Of a stretch of 46,245 nucleotides of DNA, positions 31,776-39,806 are shown piece after piece. Both the position numbers and the translations under genes were made by a program. The notes beneath the pieces are model-generated. The model was given only the letters and a program-made list of their open reading frames with translations, ran no database searches and was not told the origin of the DNA. The stretch's first letter is position 1. Each line of letters begins with the position of its first letter. Source of the DNA: an uncultured Rhodobiaceae bacterium (GTDB lineage Bacteria > Pseudomonadota > Alphaproteobacteria > Parvibaculales > Parvibaculaceae); the NCBI GenBank assembly GCA_913057645.1, contig CAJXOU010000019.1, positions 1-46,245 of the forward strand, given 5' to 3'.

Positions 31776-33548
31776 ATGAGTTTCCGTCGGCTTGTGAGCC
31801 TGACAGCGGCGCTATCCGCCGCATTCGTCCTGCCTGCGGAAGCGCAGGAAGCGACGCGGCCCAACATTGTCGTGATCGTGGCGGACGATGTCGGCTTCAG
31901 CGATTTCGGCGCCTATGGAAGCGAGATTTCGACGCCAAACATCGACGCGCTTGCGGCGCGAGGCGCGCAGTTCTCGAACTTTCATACCGCCCCCGTCTGC
32001 GCGCCGACCCGCGCCATGCTGATGACGGGCACCGACAGTCATCTCGCGGGCATCGGTAATCTGCCCGAGTCCGCACCGCATGCACATCGCGGTCAGCCGG
32101 GCTATCTCGGGCGTCTCGCGGACAATGTGGTCACCGTTGCAAGTCTCCTCCGCGATGCGGGTTACTACACGGCGATGGCCGGTAAATGGCATCTCGGTCA
32201 CGACGCAGCTTCGCTTCCGCCCGCACGCGGCTTCGACCGTTCCTTTGCGCTCGATGCGTCGGGTGCGGACAACTGGGAGAAGCGCTCCTATCTGCCGATC
32301 TATGATGAGGCGCCCTGGTTCGAAGACGGTGAGCCCGCCGATCTGCCGGAGGATTTCTATTCCTCGAAATTCATCGTCGACAAGACGATCGAATATCTCG
32401 ACACGGAAGCAGAGGGTGGCAAGCCCTTCTTCGCCTATCTCGCTTTTCAGGCCGTTCACATTCCGGTGCAGGCGCCGCGCGAATTCGTCGAGAAGTACGA
32501 AGGTGTCTACTCTGAAGGATGGGACCCGCTCAGGCAGGCGCGTTTCGAAAAGGTGAGCGAGCGCGGCCTTCTTCCCGCCGACATGGAACTCGGGTCGATG
32601 CCCGAAGGCTTGCGCGACTGGAATGCGCTTTCGGAAGAAGAGCGCGCGCTGCTCGCGAAGAGCATGGCAGTCAATGCGGGCATGCTCGAAGCGATGGACT
32701 TCCATATCGGCCGCTTCATCGCGCACCTGAAGCAGACAGGCGCATACGACAACACGATCTTCTTCGTCATGTCCGACAACGGACCGGAGCCGAACCTGCC
32801 GACCGACACGCCGGGTTTCTCGCAATGGCTCTGGTGGGAAGGCTATAGCCGCGACATCGAGACGTTGGGCGAAAAAGGCACCTACGCCTTCATCGGCCCG
32901 GAGTTTGCGAGCGCCGCCGCGTCGCCCGGCGCCTTCTTCAAGCTCTATGCGGGCGAGGGTGGCATCCGCGTACCCCTCATCGTCTCGGGCGCGGGCATTC
33001 CGGACGAAGGGCTCGTGCCGGAGTTCAGCTTCGTCACCGACATTGCGCCAACGATCCTCGATCTCGCTTCCGTTGCGCAGGTCAAGACCTTCGAGGGCAA
33101 ATCCGTGAAGCCGATGATGGGGCGCTCGCTCCTGCCGCTCCTTACAGGCGAGACCGACACCCATTATTCAGATACGGAATCCGTGGGCATGGAAGCGGCG
33201 GGCAACGTCGCGCTCTTCCGCGGTGACTTCAAGCTCGTCCGGAACATGCCTCCGCTCGGCGACGGAACCTGGGCGCTCTACAACGTCAAGCTCGACCCGG
33301 GCGAGACACGGGACCTCTCTTCGGAGCGGCCCGGCCTCTTCGTGGAAATGAGAGCGGATTACGAGGACTACGCAGCCAATGTCGGCGCGCTCGAAGTGCC
33401 CGAAGGCTACAAGCAGATGCAGCAGATTGCCGACGACTGGATGGACGATAACTGGTGGAAACTTGTCCTCGGCGCGTTCGTCATTTTCGCGGTTGTCGTC
33501 GGACTTTGCTGGCTTGTCTTCCTCGGCATCCGCCGGTTGCGCGGCTAG
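31776..33548 (+). CDS. Membrane-anchored arylsulfatase
   Basis: A 590-residue sulfatase with a signal peptide (cut near AEA-QE), metal ligands at VADDVGFSDFG (Asp37, Asp38), and the formylglycine signature C-x-P-x-R at Cys75 (VCAPTRAMLMTG), so it needs a maturase acting on Cys. MAGKWHLGH and SDNGPEPNLP complete the active site. After the catalytic domain a hydrophobic helix (about 560-583) and a basic tail (RRLRG) would hold it in the inner membrane, facing the periplasm. It should hydrolyse sulfate esters of alcohols, phenols or lipids. AGGGAG precedes the ATG. Confidence 0.92.
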   Translation: MSFRRLVSLTAALSAAFVLPAEAQEATRPNIVVIVADDVGFSDFGAYGSEISTPNIDALAARGAQFSNFHTAPVCAPTRAMLMTGTDSHLAGIGNLPESAPHAHRGQPGYLGRLADNVVTVASLLRDAGYYTAMAGKWHLGHDAASLPPARGFDRSFALDASGADNWEKRSYLPIYDEAPWFEDGEPADLPEDFYSSKFIVDKTIEYLDTEAEGGKPFFAYLAFQAVHIPVQAPREFVEKYEGVYSEGWDPLRQARFEKVSERGLLPADMELGSMPEGLRDWNALSEEERALLAKSMAVNAGMLEAMDFHIGRFIAHLKQTGAYDNTIFFVMSDNGPEPNLPTDTPGFSQWLWWEGYSRDIETLGEKGTYAFIGPEFASAAASPGAFFKLYAGEGGIRVPLIVSGAGIPDEGLVPEFSFVTDIAPTILDLASVAQVKTFEGKSVKPMMGRSLLPLLTGETDTHYSDTESVGMEAAGNVALFRGDFKLVRNMPPLGDGTWALYNVKLDPGETRDLSSERPGLFVEMRADYEDYAANVGALEVPEGYKQMQQIADDWMDDNWWKLVLGAFVIFAVVVGLCWLVFLGIRRLRG

Positions 33549-33550
33549 GA

Positions 33551-34786
33551 TCAGAGGCCGAGCACGGCCTTCGCCATGATGTTGCGCTGAACCTCGTTCG
33601 TGCCCGCATAGATCGAGCCTGCGCGGTCGTTCAGATATTTCGGCGCAACGGTCCATGAATAGTCGGGGCCGACCGGCGTCTCGTTTGGCGAGACCTGCGG
33701 TGCATCGGGCACCGGGCCGCCCGGCGCGGTAGCGTGCGGCTGGAAGGGCAGCGCATAATAGGCGACCGTTTCGAGCGCGATCTCCGTCAGGCGCTGGCTC
33801 ACTTCCGTGCCGCGCGTTTTCAGGAGCGACGATTCCGCGCCGGGCGCCTCGCCATGGCTCAGCGCCGACATGATGCGGTGTTCGGTGTATTCGAGCGCCG
33901 TGATCTCGGCGGCTGCCTCAGCGACCTTTCGCGCGAAGTTCTCGTCGTCGATTAGCCGGCCGCCGCCGCCTTCGGCTTCCTCGCCCGCCATGCGCTGGAT
34001 GCGGTCGAGGCGCGTGTGAAGCCCCGGTGCATAGGCGTGGCCGCCGCGCTCGAACTGCATCAGGTATTTCGCGACTGTCCAGCCTTCGCCCACCTTGCCG
34101 ACGACGTTCTTCTTCGGCACGCGCACGTCGGTGAAGAAGATCTGGTTCTGGATGTGCTCGCCGGACAGCATGATCAGCGGTTCCACCTTCACGCCGGGCG
34201 TGTCCATGTCGATCAGGATGAAGGTGATGCCACGCTGGGGAATGTCTTCCTTCGAGGTGCGCACGAGGTTGAAGATGCGGTTTGCGTAATTCGCATGCGT
34301 CGTCCAGATCTTCTGGCCGTTGCAGACGAAGTCGTCGCCGTCTTCCTTCGCGCTCATCTGCAGGCTTGCCAGATCGGAACCCGAGCCCGGCTCCGAATAG
34401 CCCTGGCACCAGAAGTCCGAGCCGTCGAGGATGCGCGGCAGGTAGTAATTCTTCTGCTCTTCCGTGCCATAGCCGATCAGCACCGGCCCGCACATGCCGA
34501 GCCCCATCGGCGAGAGCGCGGGCGCGCCTGCCGCCGCGAGTTCGCTCGAGAAGATGTAGTGCTGGATCACGCTCCAGTCGCAGCCGCCATGTTCGACCGG
34601 CCAGGCGGGCGCCACCCAGCCCTTTTCGTAGAGCGCCTTGTGCCAGGTCATCGTGGTGTCGTAGTCGGCATAGACGCTCGTCATGCGCCGCCCGACGGCG
34701 CGCAGTTCCGGCGTCAGTCTTTCGTCGAGAAAGCTCCGCACCTCGTCGCGAAAGGCGGCGTCCGCCGCGCCAAAGGCGAGTTCCAT
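33551..34786 (-). CDS. Acyl-CoA dehydrogenase
   Basis: A 411-residue flavoenzyme. Visible are FWCQGYSEPGSGSDLASLQ (FAD/substrate binding), CNGQKIWTTHANYANRIF, VGEGWTVAKYLMQFERGG and the closing YAGTNEVQRNIMAKAVLGL. Length and wording match the large-chain or steroid-CoA subgroup (FadE-like) that often works as a heteromer; only one subunit is encoded here. It inserts a 2,3-double bond into an acyl-CoA. GGGAGG lies before the ATG. It is convergent with the sulfatase (2 bp) and divergent from a GST. Confidence 0.92.
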   Translation of the reverse strand: MELAFGAADAAFRDEVRSFLDERLTPELRAVGRRMTSVYADYDTTMTWHKALYEKGWVAPAWPVEHGGCDWSVIQHYIFSSELAAAGAPALSPMGLGMCGPVLIGYGTEEQKNYYLPRILDGSDFWCQGYSEPGSGSDLASLQMSAKEDGDDFVCNGQKIWTTHANYANRIFNLVRTSKEDIPQRGITFILIDMDTPGVKVEPLIMLSGEHIQNQIFFTDVRVPKKNVVGKVGEGWTVAKYLMQFERGGHAYAPGLHTRLDRIQRMAGEEAEGGGGRLIDDENFARKVAEAAAEITALEYTEHRIMSALSHGEAPGAESSLLKTRGTEVSQRLTEIALETVAYYALPFQPHATAPGGPVPDAPQVSPNETPVGPDYSWTVAPKYLNDRAGSIYAGTNEVQRNIMAKAVLGL

Positions 34787-34934
34787 GGTTTCCTCCCGGT
34801 TCTGCTATCGTTTGCGGGGAGTAGGCCCCCGCCGCCGAGCCCCTGTCAAACCGGCCGTATTTCACCAGTCTTTCGCTAGGTCATTTCGCGGCGTGTGCTG
34901 CCGTATTATGCTCCATCGCAGGGAGGACCGGGCC

Positions 34935-35720
34935 ATGGATATGGACGACATCGCGCTGGAACTGCATCAGTTTCCCCACTCGCACTACAACGAGAAGGCC
35001 CGCTGGGCGCTCGACTTCAAGAGCGTCCCGCACAAGCGGATCTCCTATCTGCCTGGACCGCATGCGGCGGCGATGCGGAAACTTGCGGGAACGACCGAGA
35101 CGCCGGTCCTGAAGATCGGCGGCCTTGTCATTGCCGGGTCGGCCGCGATCATCGATGCGCTGGAGGCGAATTATCCCGATCCGCCGCTCTATCCGGCGGA
35201 CCCCGAACAGCGCAGGGAGGCGCTCGCCTTGCAGTCGTGGTTCGACGAGGAAGTCGGTCCCAGCATCCGCCGCGCACTCTTCGCGGAACTCACGCAGGAG
35301 CTCGGCTATCTCTGCAAGCTCTTTGCGTCGGAGAAACCGCTTCACACGAGGCTCTTCTACCGCGCCGCGCTGCCCATCGCTCGCGGGACGATCAAGGCTT
35401 CGATGAGCATAAACGAACCGGGCGCCGTGGAGGCCGGGTACCGCGTTACCCAGGCCGCGCTCGACCGTGTCGCCGCGCAGGCCGGCTCGTCGGGGTATCT
35501 CGTCGGCGACAGCTTTTCGGTCGCCGATCTCACGGCCGCGGCACTCCTTGCACCCGCCTGCAATCCGCCGCATCCCGACATGGAATTCCCGCTTCCCCGT
35601 CCGGCGCGGATCGACGCCTGGTTCGGCCGCTGGGCGGGGCATCCCGGCGCGCAATGGGTCCGCACCATCTATCGCAAGCATCGTCCCCGCCGCGTGCTGC
35701 CGCTTCGCGCGGCGGCCTGA
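34935..35720 (+). CDS. Glutathione S-transferase family protein
   Basis: A 261-residue GST. The N-terminal half has LHQFPHSHYNEKARWALDFKSV, TETPVLKIGGLVIAGSAAII; the C-terminal half has GYLVGDSFSVADLTAAALLAP. It lies close to an acyl-CoA dehydrogenase gene on the opposite strand and an MFS gene downstream. GGGAGG lies 8 bases before the chosen ATG at 34935; the open frame upstream is antisense to the dehydrogenase. The substrate is unknown. Confidence 0.85.
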   Translation: MDMDDIALELHQFPHSHYNEKARWALDFKSVPHKRISYLPGPHAAAMRKLAGTTETPVLKIGGLVIAGSAAIIDALEANYPDPPLYPADPEQRREALALQSWFDEEVGPSIRRALFAELTQELGYLCKLFASEKPLHTRLFYRAALPIARGTIKASMSINEPGAVEAGYRVTQAALDRVAAQAGSSGYLVGDSFSVADLTAAALLAPACNPPHPDMEFPLPRPARIDAWFGRWAGHPGAQWVRTIYRKHRPRRVLPLRAAA

Positions 35721-35808
35721 CCCTGGGCTGGAAAGCGCTCGCCGTTTGACGTAAAGGAAGGGCCGTCCCCGCGCGGGGGATGCAGCAGCCCGGAAGGCGC
35801 CCCGCTTC

Positions 35809-37155
35809 ATGTCGGAAACAGAAGAACCAGGGACGGCGGAGAAAACCGCCGCGGAAGCGAAGCCGTCGCCGGTCCCCGAGGCCATGCGCAAGACGACGCC
35901 GCAGGAGCGCAAGCGCGCCTTTTTCATTCTTTTCGTCTGCCTGCTTTCTGTCGGCATGGGGCAGACGCTCGTTTTCGCCGTGCTGCCGCCCATCGCTGCC
36001 GATCTCGGCATGAGCGAATTCGAGACGACGATGATCTTCTCGCTCTCGGCCGCGCTCTGGGTCCTCACCAGCACCTTCTGGGGCCGCCGCAGCGACGTGA
36101 TGGGCCGCAAGCCGGTCATCCTGATCGGCATATTCGGTTTTGCGATCTCGACGTCGCTTGTCGGCGTTGTGCTGCTCGCGGGCTATCAGCACTGGATTTC
36201 GCTCGCGCTCATGTTCCCGCTCGTCATGGCGGCGCGCGCCATCTTCGGCATGTTCGGGTCGGGCTCCATGCCCGCCTCGCAGGCCTATGTCGCGGACCGC
36301 ACCACACGGGCGGAGCGCGCGGGCTCGATCGCCCAGATCGGTGCCGCCTTCGGCCTCGGCACGGTGGTGGGGCCGGGCGTCGCCGCCGCCTTCGCGGAAA
36401 TCCACATCCTTGCGCCGTTCTTCGCTGTCGGTCTTCTCGCTTTTGTCAGCGGTTTCGCGATCTGGATCCTGTTGCCGGAGCGCACCCGGCCGAAGACGCT
36501 GCTCGCCGAAAAGCAGGAAAAGCGCGCCTCGCTGCAGTGGCGCGCGCCCAATGTTCTGCCGTGGCTCGTCATCGGCGTGGTGCTCAGTCTCAGCCAGTCG
36601 ATCATGATGCAGCTCTTTGCCTTCTATCTCATGGCCGAACTCGGCATGAAGGGCTCGGAGGCAACGCAGCTCGTCAGCGTCGGCATGATGGCGATGGCGA
36701 TGGCGACGCTCGTCGCGCAGCTCGGGCTCATCCAGCGTTTCGATCTTTCGGTGCAGTTCCTGCTGCGCTGGGGCGCGGTCACCATGATCCTGTCCTTTGC
36801 CATGCTTGTCTTCGGCGGTTCCTACGGTGTGCTGGTGTCGGCACTGGCGCTGGCGGGCCTCGGCTTCGGCTTCCTGCGCTCGGGGCTGTCGGCGGGTGCC
36901 TCGCTCTCCGTCTCGCTCAAGGATCAGGGCGCGGTCGCGGGTCTCATCGGTTCGACGGCCGCGACGGGCCACATCCTCAACCCCGCCATCGGCATCCCGC
37001 TCTTCTACTTCATGCATTCCGCGCCCTTCATGCTCGGCATCGTGCTCATGCTCGCGATCCTCGCCTTCGCGATCTTCCATCCGGTGCTGAAGAACCTGCG
37101 CAGCACGGATGCGAACATCGCCGACGAGGACGAAGAAGAGATCGGTCTCCACTAG
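35809..37155 (+). CDS. MFS transporter (TetA/DHA1-like)
   Basis: A 448-residue major-facilitator carrier with 12 predicted helices after a charged 38-residue N-terminus. The loop 2-3 signature is WGRRSDVMGRKPVILIG, and the loop 8-9 equivalent is weak. GTVVGPGVAAAFAE is the helix 5 antiporter motif of drug:H+ antiporters. Export of a drug or metabolite is likely but unspecified. Its stop overlaps that of the convergent protease gene in CTAG. Confidence 0.9.
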   Translation: MSETEEPGTAEKTAAEAKPSPVPEAMRKTTPQERKRAFFILFVCLLSVGMGQTLVFAVLPPIAADLGMSEFETTMIFSLSAALWVLTSTFWGRRSDVMGRKPVILIGIFGFAISTSLVGVVLLAGYQHWISLALMFPLVMAARAIFGMFGSGSMPASQAYVADRTTRAERAGSIAQIGAAFGLGTVVGPGVAAAFAEIHILAPFFAVGLLAFVSGFAIWILLPERTRPKTLLAEKQEKRASLQWRAPNVLPWLVIGVVLSLSQSIMMQLFAFYLMAELGMKGSEATQLVSVGMMAMAMATLVAQLGLIQRFDLSVQFLLRWGAVTMILSFAMLVFGGSYGVLVSALALAGLGFGFLRSGLSAGASLSVSLKDQGAVAGLIGSTAATGHILNPAIGIPLFYFMHSAPFMLGIVLMLAILAFAIFHPVLKNLRSTDANIADEDEEEIGLH

Positions 37156-37964
37156 CCCTTTCGTGCGAAGCGGAAGCCGGCGAGCGTCGCCGGACCCCAC
37201 AGCAGGACGACGCCCGTGCATGCAGCGGCGAGGACCGGGAAGGTATATGCCGGATCGTAGTGCGAGCCGAAATTGGGAAAGAGGAAATAGGCGACATTGC
37301 ACATGGCGTGGAACAGCGCCGCGAGGAATACGCTTCGTCCGCCATTGACGTAGATCCAGACCGTCGCGACACGCAGCAGCACGGTCACGAGGCAATGCCA
37401 GAGGACCCAGGTTGCGCCGTGCCCTGTCTGGAAATAGGGAATGATGTGCCAGAGCGTCCAGATCGCGCCGAGAAGGAGCGCTGCGCCGAGCGCCTTCCAC
37501 TTCCGCTCCATCGCGTCATAGGCATATCCCTGCCAGCCGATTTCCTCGCCGAGACCGGCGGCAAGGAACATCACGAAGAAGACGGGAAGTGCGGCGAGCG
37601 AGAAGGCAGGATCGGGCAGGGGTGCGCCCATCATGCGCATCAGCAGGAAGCTTGCGGTCAGGATGCCGGGCATGAAGAGAAACGCGGCCAGAAACCATCT
37701 CTTCCGCGTCACGCGGCGGAAGTCTCCCGCCCGTTTCAGAAGTGCCGCTGCCCCTGATCTTCCTTCCGCCCGCCAGACGAGAATGAGGGCCGCCGCCGCG
37801 GGCGTGAACGCCATGAGCGCACTCACCGGCAGGTCGATCGGTATCAGGTCCGGTAGTTCTCCGAGGGCATAACCCGCCAGCCAGAAAGGAACGGAAAGCA
37901 CGAACACGAGCACGAAAAAGACCGTGAGGCGCGCGTCGCTCGATCCGCTCATTTCTTGCTTCAT
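37152..37964 (-). CDS. CPBP-family intramembrane metalloprotease
   Basis: A 270-residue membrane protein with about eight hydrophobic segments and the CPBP (CAAX protease-like) motifs: GEEIGWQGYAY, WTLWHIIPYF and FHAMCN. The usual EExxxR motif has Gln in place of Arg, and the HxxxN motif is intact. The role is unknown; relatives process prenylated or bacteriocin peptides or act in immunity and stress. The ribosome binding site lies in a hairpin (37972-37987). Confidence 0.85.
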   Translation of the reverse strand: MKQEMSGSSDARLTVFFVLVFVLSVPFWLAGYALGELPDLIPIDLPVSALMAFTPAAAALILVWRAEGRSGAAALLKRAGDFRRVTRKRWFLAAFLFMPGILTASFLLMRMMGAPLPDPAFSLAALPVFFVMFLAAGLGEEIGWQGYAYDAMERKWKALGAALLLGAIWTLWHIIPYFQTGHGATWVLWHCLVTVLLRVATVWIYVNGGRSVFLAALFHAMCNVAYFLFPNFGSHYDPAYTFPVLAAACTGVVLLWGPATLAGFRFARKG

Positions 37965-37971
37965 GGTTGTA

Positions 37972-37987
37972 TCTCCCCTGCGGGAGA
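37972..37987 (-). promoter_or_regulatory. Hairpin enclosing the Shine-Dalgarno of the CPBP gene
   Basis: On the minus strand TCTCCC-GCAG-GGGAGA makes a perfect 6-bp stem with a 4-base loop. GGGAGA is the Shine-Dalgarno, 7 bases before the ATG at 37964, so it is fully paired. Such masking can give temperature- or translation-dependent expression. Confidence 0.45.
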
Positions 37988-38023
37988 GCCTAGCCGGTCC
38001 GGCCGCCGATCAGAAGAGCGCGT

Positions 38024-38218
38024 TTAGCGGCCGGTCTGAACGCCCATCAGGTTCACGATGTGAACGATCATCACGACCGCGACGAGAACCGACGCAAAGA
38101 TCAGCGGCGTCGTCGGCACCATCCGTACGCGGGAGAAATCGGGCGGACGCCGTTCCAGCCAGATGAAGAAACCGGCACTTGCGAGGCTCGCCGCCAGCAC
38201 GGCGAGCGTTACCGTCAT
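38024..38218 (-). CDS. Small two-helix membrane protein
   Basis: A 64-residue protein with two hydrophobic helices (about 3-20 and 37-58) joined by a charged link (LERRPPDFSRVRMVPTTP). No family recognised. It starts 2 bp after the alpha/beta hydrolase stop codon, so it is co-transcribed and perhaps translationally coupled. The first helix may anchor a complex. The larger open frame around it is a shadow of the hydrolase gene. Confidence 0.65.
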   Translation of the reverse strand: MTVTLAVLAASLASAGFFIWLERRPPDFSRVRMVPTTPLIFASVLVAVVMIVHIVNLMGVQTGR

Positions 38219-38220
38219 CG

Positions 38221-39228
38221 TCAATCGAGTGCGCCTTCCGCGCGCCACTGGGCCATCACCGCCGCCACCGAAGCAGCAAAGGCGTGCGGCTGATCGAGCA
38301 TGATGTGATGCTGTGCGCCCGGCACGGTGAAGGCGGGTTTTTCCGGTGCGAGACGGCGCAGGAAGTCGAGTTTCTCGGGCTCGTAGTCCTTGCTTTCGAG
38401 GCCGAACATCGTCGCCCCCCGGCAGGCGAGGTTCGCGTAGATCTCCGCGTGATCGTTGCCCATGCGCAATCCATTGAAGATCGAGGCGTCGAACTTCCAG
38501 GTCCAGCCGGTTTCCTCGAAGGTCCGCTTGCCGCGGGTCTCGCCCTTCGTCACGGCGCGCAGGCTCAAGGGGCCGATATAGTCGAGAATGAAGCCGTTGG
38601 CGCAAGGCTGCAGCGGCGCGAGGCGAAAGCGCGACTTCGCTTCCTCGAGGTCCGTATAGATCTTCGTCGGCCGGCGTTCCGGGCCGTGCAGGAACCACTC
38701 ATGTGCGTCGTCCGCGGGGCGCACGGTGAAGTCGCAGAGCAGAAGACCGCCGAGCTTTTCGCCGTAGTGCTTCGCTGCGATCAGCGAGACGAAGCCGCCG
38801 AAGGAATGACCGACGACAACGGGCTTCGGTCCGAGCCCCGCATGGAGTGCGACTTCGCCGATCTCGCGGGCGAAGGTGTCGCGCGAATATTCCATGCGCC
38901 AGCCGCTGTCGCCCATGCCGCCGAGATCCATCGACGCGACGTTGTAGTGGTCGGTGAGCAGGGGAGCGATGAAATGAAACCAGTGCGCGTGGGCGCCGTT
39001 GCCATGCACGAACAGAATACCCGGACGCGACGGGTCGTCGTTTCCCCAGCGCAGGTAGTGAATGTTCGTGCCGTCCACGGTGAGGGTCCGGCTTTCGTGG
39101 GGCGCGGCGAGCGCCTGCCTGAACCATTGCGGCTGGTGGCGGATCACGTCCTCATACGGGATCGTCCGGGAGGCCGGGTCCGTCAGGTAATTGCCTTCCG
39201 GCTTTTCATACGCCATGTCACACGCCAT
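38221..39228 (-). CDS. Alpha/beta hydrolase
   Basis: A 335-residue serine hydrolase with the oxyanion motif FVHGNGAHAHWFHF, the nucleophile elbow GHSFGG, and a catalytic His probably in PGAQHHIMLDQP near the C-terminus. No signal peptide is present, so it is cytoplasmic. The substrate may be an ester, epoxide or ring-cleavage product. An in-frame ATG at 39216 is an alternative start; neither has a strong Shine-Dalgarno. Confidence 0.85.
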   Translation of the reverse strand: MACDMAYEKPEGNYLTDPASRTIPYEDVIRHQPQWFRQALAAPHESRTLTVDGTNIHYLRWGNDDPSRPGILFVHGNGAHAHWFHFIAPLLTDHYNVASMDLGGMGDSGWRMEYSRDTFAREIGEVALHAGLGPKPVVVGHSFGGFVSLIAAKHYGEKLGGLLLCDFTVRPADDAHEWFLHGPERRPTKIYTDLEEAKSRFRLAPLQPCANGFILDYIGPLSLRAVTKGETRGKRTFEETGWTWKFDASIFNGLRMGNDHAEIYANLACRGATMFGLESKDYEPEKLDFLRRLAPEKPAFTVPGAQHHIMLDQPHAFAASVAAVMAQWRAEGALD

Positions 39229-39331
39229 CGGCTTTTCGGAGTTGGGCTTTCCGGCATAAAAATGGCGCAGGCGTCATCTTTGTGCCGGCGCATGGTCTAA
39301 CCCGAATTGGCGCCGCCGGAAAGAGGCGGTT

Positions 39332-39754
39332 TCAGGAAAGCGGCAGCAGGGCCCGCAGCAGGGCGCGTGCGGAGGTCGGTTTGCTGAGGCGGGGAATGTC
39401 TGCGGCCGCGCCCCTGAAAAGGCGGTCGTCATCGGCATGAGCCGTTGCGAAAACCACGCGCACGCCCCTGTTCTTCAGCGCAACGGCGAGCTCAAGCGCA
39501 TAGTCGCCATTCAGGTTCACATCCAGCACCGCCATGTCGAGGGGCGTTTCTTCACCGAGCTTCTCGGCTTCCTCGAGCGACCATGCGGGCCCGACAATGT
39601 CCGCGCCTGCCGCCTCCAGCGTGTGAGCGAGTTCGATGCCGACGAAGAATTCATCTTCCGCCACCAGGACGGTACGTCCGGCCAATGGCAGTTCGTCCTG
39701 CGCGCCTGCATGGACGCCCTTGGGGCGGCCGGTATTGCCTCCCGCTCCCATCAT
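39332..39754 (-). CDS. Single-domain response regulator
   Basis: A 140-residue receiver with VLVAEDEFFVGIEL, phosphoacceptor Asp78 in AVLDVNLNGDYA, FATAHADDD and Lys125 in LSKPTSA. The wording (LNGDYALELA) is that of receivers paired with HWE/HisKA_2 kinases, as the gene 52 bp upstream is. No output domain. The ATG pair at 39754/39751 is taken as start; the frame extends upstream into the kinase gene but without homology. Confidence 0.82.
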   Translation of the reverse strand: MMGAGGNTGRPKGVHAGAQDELPLAGRTVLVAEDEFFVGIELAHTLEAAGADIVGPAWSLEEAEKLGEETPLDMAVLDVNLNGDYALELAVALKNRGVRVVFATAHADDDRLFRGAAADIPRLSKPTSARALLRALLPLS

Positions 39755-39806
39755 CCACCACAGGGGGCGATGTGAATTATGCGGTTCCGAAGTCCCGTTC
39801 CGGTCA

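Noticed and set aside
31812-33164. 450-codon minus-strand frame
   Set aside because: Antisense to the sulfatase, which has all catalytic motifs.
35530-37500. 656-codon minus-strand open frame
   Set aside because: Antisense to the MFS and GST genes; composition is charged and repetitive with no recognisable family.
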